In this document: positions 7,377 to 13,916 of the stretch, piece by piece
Position numbering within the stretch: position 1 is the stretch's first letter
Layout of the letters: every line of letters begins with the position of its first letter
Origin: an uncultured Collinsella sp.
Lineage (GTDB): Bacteria > Actinomycetota > Coriobacteriia > Coriobacteriales > Coriobacteriaceae
Assembly (NCBI GenBank): GCA_900540095.1
Contig: UQEO01000037.1
Location: forward strand, 1 to 17,404
Length of the DNA: 17,404 nt
Direction of reading: 5' to 3'
Program-made: the position numbers and the translations under genes
The notes under the pieces: generated by a model
Seen by the model: only the letters and a program-made list of their open reading frames with translations
Database searches by the model: none
What the model was told of the DNA's origin: nothing

Positions 7377-7922
7377 TTACAGTCCAAAGAAGCCGAGGAT
7401 CTGGTCGCGGCTTACGGGCTTGTAATCGTTGGCATCGAGGCCGACATCGTAGCGGTAAATGGGGCGTTCGCGATCGCGGTTGCGCGTGTTGGTGCGGTCT
7501 CCCCTGCTGTGGATATGCCCATGCAGCATAATGGCGCCACGTGCCTTGCCGTTCCAGCTGAGCATGGGGTAGTGGCTCATAACCAGACGATGGCCCTTGG
7601 CATAGCCGGGAGCAATCTCCAGGTAATCGCGCACGTCTTCCCAAATCTGCGGTACTTCGGAATCTTCCCAGTCGCCGTCATGGTTACCGCGGATGAGCGT
7701 CACGTTCTGGCATTCGATACGCTCGCGCAGGCGCACCGCCTCCGCCAGGGGCAAACGATAGGTAAAGTCACCCAGAATATAGAGGCGGTCATCCGCAGCC
7801 ACGCACTCATTGATGGCATCGATGACCTTGCGGTTCATCTCCTCGACCGAATCAAACGGCCGATCCATATCGTGCAAGATATTCGTATCGCCCAGGTGCA
7901 GGTCGGCGGTAAACCACATCAT
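7377..7922 (-). CDS. Calcineurin-like metallophosphoesterase
   Basis: The motifs of the calcineurin-like phosphoesterase fold appear in order: ADLHLGD (D-x-H) within the first dozen residues, YILGDFTY (GD), LIRGNHDGD (GNHD), VMSHYP and LHGHIHS (GHxH). These residues hold two metal ions and hydrolyse phosphoesters. The short length (181 residues) and the FTADLHLGD...GNHD pattern match the YfcE/MPE-like small phosphodiesterases, but the substrate cannot be named. I prefer ATG at 7922 because AGGA lies 9 nt upstream of it. The frame also allows ATG at 7937, which has no ribosome site, and ATG at 7919. A terminator and a hairpin follow the stop; a 66-bp gap separates it from the small charged protein upstream. 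Confidence 0.9.
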   Translation of the reverse strand: MMWFTADLHLGDTNILHDMDRPFDSVEEMNRKVIDAINECVAADDRLYILGDFTYRLPLAEAVRLRERIECQNVTLIRGNHDGDWEDSEVPQIWEDVRDYLEIAPGYAKGHRLVMSHYPMLSWNGKARGAIMLHGHIHSRGDRTNTRNRDRERPIYRYDVGLDANDYKPVSRDQILGFFGL

Positions 7923-7988
7923 CGTCTGTGTCCTCATTTCGCAACGTGTTCAACTCGTGCTAAGTATACAGACGCAGCGATGCGGCGG

Positions 7989-8168
7989 TTATCCAAAGAG
8001 CCCGCCGAACAGTCCGCGGCGGCGTTTGTCTTGCTTTTTCGAAGCGTCACTCTGAGTTTTCTTGTCCTGCCGTTTCTTACGATCCTGCTCCAACTCATCG
8101 TCGTCGAGTAGCAGATCCCACTCAAACGGATCGTCTGTCAGATCGAACTGGTCGTCGTCATCAAACAT
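7989..8168 (-). CDS. Small charged hypothetical protein (59 residues)
   Basis: I chose ATG 8168 because GGAGG stands 6-7 nt before it; an ATG at 8180 in the same frame lacks a ribosome site. The protein has a strongly acidic N-terminal half (MFDDDDQFDLTDDPFEWDLL), a central run of mixed charge, a very basic segment (Lys/Arg/Gln/Asp) and a C-terminal repeat, GLFGGLFG. It has no membrane segment or signal peptide. I do not recognise a family. It starts 18 bp after the stop of the HIRAN gene, so the two are probably cotranscribed. The acidic-then-basic layout with a hydrophobic tail could suit a protein- or nucleic-acid-binding adaptor, which is speculation. Confidence 0.65.
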   Translation of the reverse strand: MFDDDDQFDLTDDPFEWDLLLDDDELEQDRKKRQDKKTQSDASKKQDKRRRGLFGGLFG

Positions 8169-8186
8169 GGCCGCCTCCATTGCCGA

Positions 8187-8513
8187 CTAGCGGGCATCCA
8201 CCACATAGAGGCCAACGCGCACCTGGTGCCACGGGCTGCGCTCGGGGGCAACCTGTTGCACGCGGGCCTCAAATACGTCCTCGTGGCCGTAATACATCAT
8301 CAAGGACAGCGGGCCGACCTCGTTTCCCGGAACGTAGCCAAGTTTGGTCTTGCCATAGTAGATCGCAACTGCCTCGGGGTCATGGGGATTATCGCGCTCG
8401 GCACACAGCGTCAGCTTATCGCCCGCTTTAAGATCGCCCAGGACCAAGGCGCCATCGGCATACTGAAATCCTGCAATGTGAAATGACAGAAGAACACGTG
8501 AAGGCTCGTACAT
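8187..8513 (-). CDS. HIRAN-domain protein
   Basis: The 108-residue protein is essentially a single HIRAN domain. The family pattern is clear: FHIAGFQYADG at the start, LKAGDKLTLCAERDNPHDPEAVAIYYG in the centre and KLGYVPGNE after it. HIRAN domains occur alone in bacteria and fused to SNF2-type helicases (HLTF, Rad5) in eukaryotes, where they bind free 3' DNA ends. A DNA-binding role here is inferred by family. ATG at 8513 follows GAGGAG with good spacing. It leads a probable two-gene unit with the small charged protein. An alternative is a general small beta-barrel module without DNA binding. Confidence 0.85.
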   Translation of the reverse strand: MYEPSRVLLSFHIAGFQYADGALVLGDLKAGDKLTLCAERDNPHDPEAVAIYYGKTKLGYVPGNEVGPLSLMMYYGHEDVFEARVQQVAPERSPWHQVRVGLYVVDAR

Positions 8514-8749
8514 AGCAGCTCCTCTAACGGCCGGATAAACCGGTGTGTAACCTTATTGAGAAGTCTACGGTCCCGTGCGGACACAAATACATCCTGTCTG
8601 CGTCCTTCAATCGTTTGCCTCAACGCTTGCGCGACAGAACGCTTGCAGATAAGATAGGAACACGGATGGCACCCGTTGCCGCGGGTCTTGCCAACTCCGA
8701 TACACGTTTTCATCGTGAGAAGTGGCCGTCTTCGCTTACGCGGGGGCGG
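8514..8749. other. Gene-free stretch downstream of the small hydrophobic peptide gene
   Basis: I find no credible protein gene here. On the minus strand it would be the long 3' untranslated region of the 27-residue peptide gene and the upstream region of the HIRAN gene. The plus strand carries a possible promoter at 8627-8655 pointing at the peptide gene. Confidence 0.45.
8627..8655 (+). promoter_or_regulatory. Candidate promoter for an RNA antisense to the small peptide gene
   Basis: TTGCGC (8627-8632), a 17-bp spacer and TAAGAT (8650-8655) make a reasonable sigma-70 type promoter on the plus strand. A transcript starting near 8662 would run antisense to the peptide mRNA and could end at the hairpin at 8897-8930, which is followed by CCCTTTTCT. 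This is the arrangement expected for a type I antitoxin RNA, but it rests on weak promoter matches. Confidence 0.3.
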
Positions 8750-8833
8750 CTATTTCATTCGGCCGATAAACAGACCGAGTTCGATAGCCGCAATCAACAA
8801 CGCCAATAACGAAATAACATCGCTTACGTTCAT
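8750..8833 (-). CDS. Small hydrophobic peptide, type I toxin (holin-like) candidate
   Basis: This 27-codon reading frame starts at ATG 8833 with AGAAGGGAT about 7 nt upstream and stops at TAG 8750-8752. It begins MNVSDVISLLALLIAAIELG and ends in GRMK, so it is a single membrane helix with a short polar N-terminus and a basic C-terminus. That layout matches the small holin-like toxin/TxpA-like peptides annotated in many Gram-positive genomes. Its length, ribosome site and isolation between two unrelated operons support a real gene. Membrane insertion and toxicity are inferred. A possible antisense promoter lies downstream on the other strand. Confidence 0.6.
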   Translation of the reverse strand: MNVSDVISLLALLIAAIELGLFIGRMK

Positions 8834-8896
8834 ACCAAATCCCTTCTAAAGGGAGTTGGCCCATCCGTGCTCCATAACAGTAGTCTAACGCAAAAT

Positions 8897-8930
8897 GCAG
8901 GTAATAGGAACACTTGTTCGTATTACCTGC
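8897..8930. terminator. Hairpin, likely bidirectional terminator after the aldehyde dehydrogenase gene
   Basis: Two 16-nt arms with a single G-G mismatch (GCAGGTAATA outer, GAACA inner) surround a 2-nt centre. CCCTTTTCT follows on the plus strand, and CATTTTG follows on the minus strand, 8 nt past the aldehyde dehydrogenase stop. It probably ends the dehydrogenase operon and perhaps an antisense RNA from the other side. Confidence 0.6.
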
Positions 8931-8938
8931 GCCCTTTT

Positions 8939-10318
8939 CTAATGCACAAACATGCGCACGAACTTGTGCTTCCAGCTTGCGTAGGGCGCATACCGAAACG
9001 GCACGTCCAGCCAAGTTGCCTTGTTCACGATGCTCTTCTTGTGGCTAAACGTATCGAAGCTCTCGCGGCCATGGTACTGCCCCATACCGCTCGCGCCCAT
9101 GCCGCCAAAGCCCATATGGCTCGTAGCCAAGTGCATGATCGTGTCGTTGACACAGCCACCGCCAAAGGGCACGTAACGCACGAAGCGCTGCTGAACTGCG
9201 CGATCCTGACTAAAGATATACAGGGCCAGCGGCGTCGGACGATCCGTAATAAACGCTTCGGCCTCGTCTAGGCTCTCAAACGTCAGCACCGGCAAGATGG
9301 GACCGAAGATCTCCTCCTGCATCACGGCGTCATCGGGGGTCACGCCGTCTAGGATCGTCGGCTCAATCTTGAGCGACGACTCGCGCGCCGTGCCTCCCAG
9401 CACGACCTTATCGGGATCGATCAGCCCGCGCACGCGCGCAAAATGCTTAGCATTGACGATATGCCCGTAATCCTCGTTATCGAGCGGATGCTCGCCAAAC
9501 ATACGGCGGACCTCTTCCTTGATGAGGCCCAGCAGCTCGTCGTGCACGCGCGTATCGACCAGCAGGTAGTCGGGCGCCACGCAGGTCTGCCCCACGTTGA
9601 GCCATTTGCCAAAGGCGATACGCCGTGCCGCGACCTTCAAGTTTGCCGTCGCATCCACGATGCAGGGGCTCTTGCCGCCCAGCTCAAGCGTCACGGGCGT
9701 GAGGTTTTTACTTGCGCGCTCCATGACGAGCTTGCCGACCGGAACGCTACCGGTAAAGAAGATCTTGTCCCAGCACTCATCGAGCAACGCTTCGTTCTCG
9801 GCGCGCCCGCCCTCGACAACCGTCACCAGGCGCGGATCAAATGCCTCTTCACAGATTTGCTTGAGCACCGCGCTCGATGCCGGAGCATAGGCACTCGGCT
9901 TGATGACCACGGTATTGCCCGCGGCAAGGGCGCCGGCGAGCGGCTCGAGTGTTAGCAAAAACGGGTAGTTCCACGGAGCCATGATGAGCGTGACGCCATA
10001 GGGCACGGCTTGCGTTTTGCACGCGCTCACGGCGTTAGCGAGATCGCACGGACGCAGGCGCGGACGACTCCACCGAGCCACGTGAGCGATCTGATGTCGA
10101 ATCTCGGAAAGCGACGTGCCGATCTCGCACATATAGGCCTCGTCATGCGACTTCCCCAAATCGGTCTTGAGCGCATGGGCGATATCAGCCTCGTGGGCCC
10201 GCACCGCATCGCATAAACTCACGAGCGCGCGACGTCGAGCATCGACATCAAACGTGGCGCGCGTCTTAAAGTAGGCGCGCTGATCGCCGACGATGCGCGC
10301 AATTTCCTCGGTGTTCAT
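8939..10318 (-). CDS. NAD(P)-dependent aldehyde dehydrogenase, class 3-like
   Basis: The 459-residue length and lack of the long N-terminal arm of class 1/2 enzymes point to the class 3 (ALDH3/YwdH-like) group. Visible landmarks are APWNYPF, the cofactor-binding IKPSAYAPASS, FFTGSVPVGK, catalytic Glu212 in LELGGKSP and nucleophile Cys246 in GQTCVAPD. The 34-residue Glu-Cys spacing is that of ALDH3. EEIFGPILPVL and FGGMGASGMGQYHG complete the pattern. It oxidises aldehydes to carboxylates; the substrate is unknown. ATG 10318 follows AGGAGGG. It starts 8 bp after the stop of the alcohol dehydrogenase gene, so the two form one operon and could convert an alcohol to an acid by way of the aldehyde. 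Confidence 0.92.
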   Translation of the reverse strand: MNTEEIARIVGDQRAYFKTRATFDVDARRRALVSLCDAVRAHEADIAHALKTDLGKSHDEAYMCEIGTSLSEIRHQIAHVARWSRPRLRPCDLANAVSACKTQAVPYGVTLIMAPWNYPFLLTLEPLAGALAAGNTVVIKPSAYAPASSAVLKQICEEAFDPRLVTVVEGGRAENEALLDECWDKIFFTGSVPVGKLVMERASKNLTPVTLELGGKSPCIVDATANLKVAARRIAFGKWLNVGQTCVAPDYLLVDTRVHDELLGLIKEEVRRMFGEHPLDNEDYGHIVNAKHFARVRGLIDPDKVVLGGTARESSLKIEPTILDGVTPDDAVMQEEIFGPILPVLTFESLDEAEAFITDRPTPLALYIFSQDRAVQQRFVRYVPFGGGCVNDTIMHLATSHMGFGGMGASGMGQYHGRESFDTFSHKKSIVNKATWLDVPFRYAPYASWKHKFVRMFVH

Positions 10319-10326
10319 GTGCCCTC

Positions 10327-11547
10327 CTAGTTCTCGCCCTCAAACATACCACCTGCAACGACTTCATACATATGCTCGAGCTCCAAGCGGTCCATCAAAA
10401 GCGGAACGGGGTACAGCGGATTGGCCTCGGCATCGGCATGCGCCGCCATCTCGGGAATGTCGGAGCGGCGAATGCCCGAGACATATTTGGGGATTCCCAG
10501 GATCTCGTTCATGCGGTCGACCCAATCGATAAAGGCCTCGGCCGCAAGACTATCCTGCGCGGTAGCCGGCGCAATGCCCGCCATGCGAGCAAGATCGGCA
10601 AGCTTGGGGGCGGCGGCGTCACCATAAGCGCGAAGCATGTGCGGCAGGATGATCGCGTTGGCCAAACCGTGCGGAATTCCGTATCGGCCGCCCAGACTGT
10701 GCGCGATGGCATGAACGTATCCAACATAGGAGCGCGTAAAGGCAACTCCCGCCTTATACGCCGCCGAAAGCATATTGCGACGCGCACGCATGTCGTCGCC
10801 ATGCTCATAGGCCTCGAGCAAATTGTCGTGGATGAGCTGCACCGCCTGTCGCGCCATCTTGCGCGTATAGGGCGTGGTGCTTCGCCCGATAAAGGCCTCG
10901 ACGGCATGCGTCAGGGCGTCCATACCCGTCTGCCCCGTAATGGAGGCGGGCAGACCGCGCGTAAACTCGGGGTCGTGCACCGCAAAGCGCGGAATAAGCA
11001 CAAAGTCGTTAATGGGGTACTTGTAGTGCGTCTCGTCATCGGTAATTACCGCCGCAAGTGTGACCTCGCTTCCCGTGCCTGCCGTGGTGGGGACGGCGAT
11101 GAGAAGCGGCAGGCGACGATGAATCCGCAGCAGGCCGCGCATCTTGTTGATGGGCTTGTTTGGCTGCGCAATGCGTGCGCCTACGCCCTTGGCGCAGTCC
11201 ATGGCTGATCCTCCGCCAAAGCCGATAATGGCCCGGCAGGCACTCTCTCGATACAGGGACGCCGCTTCCTCCACGTTTGAAACCGTGGGGTTTGTACGCG
11301 TTTCGGCATAGACCGTAACGCCAATCCCCCTGGATGCGAGCGCCGCCTCGAGCGGTGCCGTGAGCCCCAGACGGGCAATGCCGGGATCCGTCACGATAAG
11401 GACCTTCTGGATCGAGCGCTTTTGAAGCACCGCGGGCACATCCTCGGCATGCTCTAAAATGCGCGGCTCGGTATAGGGCAGGATCGGCAATGCAATGCGA
11501 AAAACCGTCTGATATGTTCGGCACCAGGCACGACGGGCTAGATGCAT
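10327..11547 (-). CDS. Iron-containing (group III) alcohol dehydrogenase
   Basis: I chose ATG 11547 (406 residues) because AAGGAG lies 8 nt upstream; the frame is open to 11628 but without a ribosome site. The N-terminus (MHLARRAWCRTYQ...LPILPYTEP) is typical of one Fe-ADH subgroup of Gram-positive anaerobes. The dinucleotide site is IIGFGGGSAMDCAKGVG, followed by AVPTTAGTGSEVT. Metal ligands lie in HDPEFTRGLP, GMDALTHAVEA and VHAIAHSLGGRYGIPHG (Asp plus three His). It interconverts alcohols and aldehydes with NAD(P)H in the cytosol. First gene of the operon with the aldehyde dehydrogenase; the pair may serve alcohol oxidation or redox balance in fermentation. Confidence 0.92.
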   Translation of the reverse strand: MHLARRAWCRTYQTVFRIALPILPYTEPRILEHAEDVPAVLQKRSIQKVLIVTDPGIARLGLTAPLEAALASRGIGVTVYAETRTNPTVSNVEEAASLYRESACRAIIGFGGGSAMDCAKGVGARIAQPNKPINKMRGLLRIHRRLPLLIAVPTTAGTGSEVTLAAVITDDETHYKYPINDFVLIPRFAVHDPEFTRGLPASITGQTGMDALTHAVEAFIGRSTTPYTRKMARQAVQLIHDNLLEAYEHGDDMRARRNMLSAAYKAGVAFTRSYVGYVHAIAHSLGGRYGIPHGLANAIILPHMLRAYGDAAAPKLADLARMAGIAPATAQDSLAAEAFIDWVDRMNEILGIPKYVSGIRRSDIPEMAAHADAEANPLYPVPLLMDRLELEHMYEVVAGGMFEGEN

Positions 11548-11566
11548 AAAGGAAACTCCTTCATTT

Positions 11567-11580
11567 GTTGATAGGTCAAC
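11567..11580 (-). promoter_or_regulatory. Inverted repeat in the leader of the alcohol dehydrogenase operon
   Basis: GTTGA (11567-11571) and TCAAC (11576-11580) form a short inverted repeat with a 4-bp centre, about 20 bp upstream of the start codon. A TACAAT -10-like box lies upstream of it on the minus strand (about 11595-11600), but its -35 is poor. It could be an operator or a leader hairpin; the evidence is weak. Confidence 0.25.
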
Positions 11581-11691
11581 ATTTGCTCGCCCGATTGTAC
11601 TCAGCAAAAATCGCAGACGGCCTCCCAATCGTTAATCAATCAACATCTTCATATCTCGAAATTGTTTTATTAAAAATCATTCCTAATAGGC

Positions 11692-11719
11692 TTCACATTT
11701 GGTTGCATTTATGGATAAT
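11692..11719 (+). promoter_or_regulatory. Promoter of the rubrerythrin gene
   Basis: TTCACA (five of six matches to the -35 consensus), a 16-bp spacer and GATAAT (11714-11719, five of six matches) form the best promoter in the window. Transcription would start near 11726, leaving a leader of almost 80 nt. Within it, GTCCGG (11739-11744) and CCGGAC (11762-11767) can pair around a GC-rich loop. Confidence 0.6.
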
Positions 11720-11803
11720 AGAACTCGTCAAGACGCACGTCCGGAGAGGGCCCTTACGGGACCGGACGAGCGCACAATCGCCATCGATCGAAAGGATCGA
11801 ATC

Positions 11804-12364
11804 ATGAAGTTTGTTTGCCCCGTTTGCGGTTATGTGGAAGAGTTCGACGGCGACCAGCTGCCCGAGGACTTCAAGTGCCCCCAGTGCGGCGTTCCCGGTT
11901 CTCGCTTCCTGAAGCAGGAGGAGGGTCAGCTCGAGTGGGCTGCCGAGCACGTCGTGGGCGTCGCCAAGATGGAGGGCGTCTCCGAGGACATCGTTGCCGA
12001 CCTGCGCGCCAACTTTGAGGGCGAGTGCTCCGAGGTCGGTATGTACCTGGCCATGGCGCGCGTCGCTCATCGCGAGGGCTATCCCGAGATCGGCCTGTAC
12101 TGGGAGAAGGCTGCCCACGAGGAGGCCGAGCACGCTGCCAAGTTCGCTGAGCTCCTGGGCGAGGTCGTAACCGACTCCACCAAGAAGAACCTCGAGATGC
12201 GCGTTGAGGCCGAGAACGGCGCCACCGCCGGCAAGACCGATCTTGCTAAGCGCGCCAAGGCCGCTGGCCTCGATGCCATCCACGACACCGTGCACGAGAT
12301 GGCTCGCGACGAGGCTCGCCACGGCAAGGCTTTCGCCGGCCTGCTCAAGCGCTACTTCGGCTAA
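11804..12364 (+). CDS. Reverse rubrerythrin / NADH peroxidase-type
   Basis: ATG 11804 follows AAAGGAT with 6 nt spacing; the frame is open further upstream but the promoter lies there. The 186-residue protein has an N-terminal rubredoxin-like domain with four cysteines (Cys5, Cys8, Cys25, Cys28) that bind one iron, then a four-helix ferritin-like di-iron domain with GECSEVGMYL, HEEAEHAAKF and RDEARHGKAF ligands. The rubredoxin-first order defines reverse rubrerythrins, which reduce hydrogen peroxide with electrons from NADH or rubredoxin partners and protect anaerobes from oxygen. Codons are strongly biased toward GAG, AAG, GCC and CTC, more than in neighbouring genes, which suggests high expression. 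It is a single-gene transcript with its own promoter and terminator. Confidence 0.93.
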   Translation: MKFVCPVCGYVEEFDGDQLPEDFKCPQCGVPGSRFLKQEEGQLEWAAEHVVGVAKMEGVSEDIVADLRANFEGECSEVGMYLAMARVAHREGYPEIGLYWEKAAHEEAEHAAKFAELLGEVVTDSTKKNLEMRVEAENGATAGKTDLAKRAKAAGLDAIHDTVHEMARDEARHGKAFAGLLKRYFG

Positions 12365-12399
12365 GCCAGCAACCTGAGACATAACCTCTAGCTCGATGA

Positions 12400-12428
12400 G
12401 GCCCGGACCGCATGGTTCGGGCCTTTTT
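12400..12428 (+). terminator. Rho-independent terminator of the rubrerythrin gene
   Basis: GGCCCGGACC (12400-12409), a GCAT loop and GGTTCGGGCC (12414-12423) form a 10-bp stem with one G-T pair, followed by five T. It lies 35 bp after the rubrerythrin stop. Confidence 0.93.
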
Positions 12429-12494
12429 CGTGCCTCACAAACTTGTTAACTACCTGAAATAGGACCGCCTTCGGCATCGGCTTCTCGTCAAAAA

Positions 12495-12617
12495 CTAAGT
12501 GAGTAGACTTTTTGGAACTTGCCGAGCAGACCATCCATATCACTTTATAAAGCCGCAGGTAAATGCCTTGTTGCAAAACGACCTAGTCGCCAAAGTGCCA
12601 AAAGTCTACTCACTTAG
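12495..12617. repeat. 123-bp palindromic-ended interspersed repeat, copy B
   Basis: The ends are CTAAGTGAGTAGACTTTT (from 12495) and its exact complement ending at 12617. Internally it shares with copy C the stretches CCGAGCAG, CCGCAGGTA, CTTGTT, CAAAAC and GTCGCCAAAGTGC at the same positions and in the same orientation. The right end overlaps the 3' end of the DUF559-like gene and supplies its TAG stop. It lies 66 bp past the rubrerythrin terminator. Confidence 0.9.
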
Positions 12618-13733
12618 ATTCGCAGCCGTCCACGATCGAGCCATTTTGTGTCTAACGGGCATCTTTCCGTCGATTACTCCCAATTTTGTCCAGTCAACAA
12701 ATAGTTCAGACCTGAGTAATGTCTCAGCCCTTTGCTCATCTGAGCTTTTATCACGATATTCAGCATCGAGCATCCTGCATACGGCCTTAACGATCGCGCG
12801 GAATCTATCCTCATCGGATATCTGCCTGTGTGTCAGGAGAAGTACATCGTAGCCCATGGCTTGAAGGGCCGTCATGCGGTCAGCGTCACGCAAGCCATCC
12901 CCTGCGCGTCCGTGCGAGGCCTTTCCCTGACATTCAATGGCCACCTGTCGCCTGCCGTCCGGCGAAGACAAAAGTAGATCGATATACACACGGGACTTTC
13001 CCACAATCGCTCGAGCACTTGTGCTTAACGTCACTTCGACATTGAGCTCTATACTGCAAAACCCTTCGCCTCCCAAGGCTCGCGGCAGTCCAAGCAACAA
13101 ATATGCCTCGACCTCAAAAGGCGACGCGGCACCCAATGGAACGAGTTGTGATACCGCCATAAATCTATTGCCGTAACGCATCCCGCAAACATCTGAACAA
13201 AAACGGTCAAGGTCTCCGCCCAAAACCAAAGCGTCTCGACGCCATAATTTTGAGGCGGTGCCGTCCTCGGACGGGCAGCGCACCCAACCGAACGTTGTCG
13301 AAATCGCGCCCGAGTCAATTGCACGCGCAAGCTCGGCCTCAAGTGCCGCCGGCAGAGCGCACACCGCAAACAAGCCACACATCTCCGCCAATACCAAAAG
13401 GAGCTGAAAATCCGTCAGATGCCGCGACATGATGAATGCCGTCAGTAGAGGAGACGTAATCAAAAATCCATGCTCCGTTTCCAGCACGGATTCCCTGGGG
13501 AGCTCACCAAGAAACAGCCGCTGCCTAATGCTGGCAGGACAAGTCCGTTTGTTTCTCGTCCGAACCAATGTATGCAACGGAAAACCGAGCGCGACCGCAG
13601 CCGTCGGGTTGCGGGCGAGATCATATCGCTGCCGGTCTTCTTCCGGTCGTGGAAGCGACGGACACAAAGCGCGGACTTGAGGAGGCAAACGCCAGTACCT
13701 AAAAGCCGATATGTCACAAAGTAGATCCTTCAT
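12606..13733 (-). CDS. DUF559/Vsr-like PD-(D/E)XK endonuclease-fold protein, unknown role
   Basis: The 375-residue protein has no named family that I recognise over its N-terminal 230 residues, which begin MKDLLCDISAFRYWRLPPQV and resemble the N-terminus of AbiEi-like regulators only loosely. The C-terminal part carries a DUF559-like core: VYIDLLLSS with Asp252, VAIECQGKASH with Glu267 and Lys271, then DADRMTALQAMGYDVLLLTH. This matches the PD-(D/E)XK fold of very short patch repair and restriction-type nucleases. No clear ribosome site precedes ATG 13733; GTG 13739 is an alternative start. Its G+C looks lower than the neighbours. The stop TAG lies inside repeat copy B, and copy C lies 183 bp upstream, so the gene sits between two same-orientation repeats and may be a transferred defence-type gene. 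Confidence 0.7.
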   Translation of the reverse strand: MKDLLCDISAFRYWRLPPQVRALCPSLPRPEEDRQRYDLARNPTAAVALGFPLHTLVRTRNKRTCPASIRQRLFLGELPRESVLETEHGFLITSPLLTAFIMSRHLTDFQLLLVLAEMCGLFAVCALPAALEAELARAIDSGAISTTFGWVRCPSEDGTASKLWRRDALVLGGDLDRFCSDVCGMRYGNRFMAVSQLVPLGAASPFEVEAYLLLGLPRALGGEGFCSIELNVEVTLSTSARAIVGKSRVYIDLLLSSPDGRRQVAIECQGKASHGRAGDGLRDADRMTALQAMGYDVLLLTHRQISDEDRFRAIVKAVCRMLDAEYRDKSSDEQRAETLLRSELFVDWTKLGVIDGKMPVRHKMARSWTAANLSE

Positions 13734-13916
13734 AGGCACAGGAGAACACGAATTTCAACCCAGTCAGTCACGCATTGGCGCGAACGCACCAAAAATGGCG
13801 CCGAACGGACTGCCAAGTTTTCAACAGCCCTCCCCAACTGGCCAAAAGCTTGTCGAGAGCTGGACGAAGCCCTGTTGAAAACCCCATTTTTTTCTCATGC
13901 AGAAGCTTTACGCGGC
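13734..13916. other. Upstream region of the DUF559-like gene with a spaced inverted repeat
   Basis: No protein gene is credible here. GTTTTCAACAG (13817-13827) and its exact complement (13872-13882) form an 11-bp inverted repeat spaced by 44 bp, followed on the plus strand by CCCCA and seven T at 13887-13893. It may be an operator pair, a loose terminator for plus-strand transcripts, or part of a larger element with the adjacent repeat. I see no clear promoter for the downstream minus-strand gene. Confidence 0.4.

Noticed and set aside
6981..8111. Long plus-strand frame opposite the phosphoesterase region
   Set aside because: It crosses two hairpins and several minus-strand genes with clear motifs; its translation has no recognisable domain.
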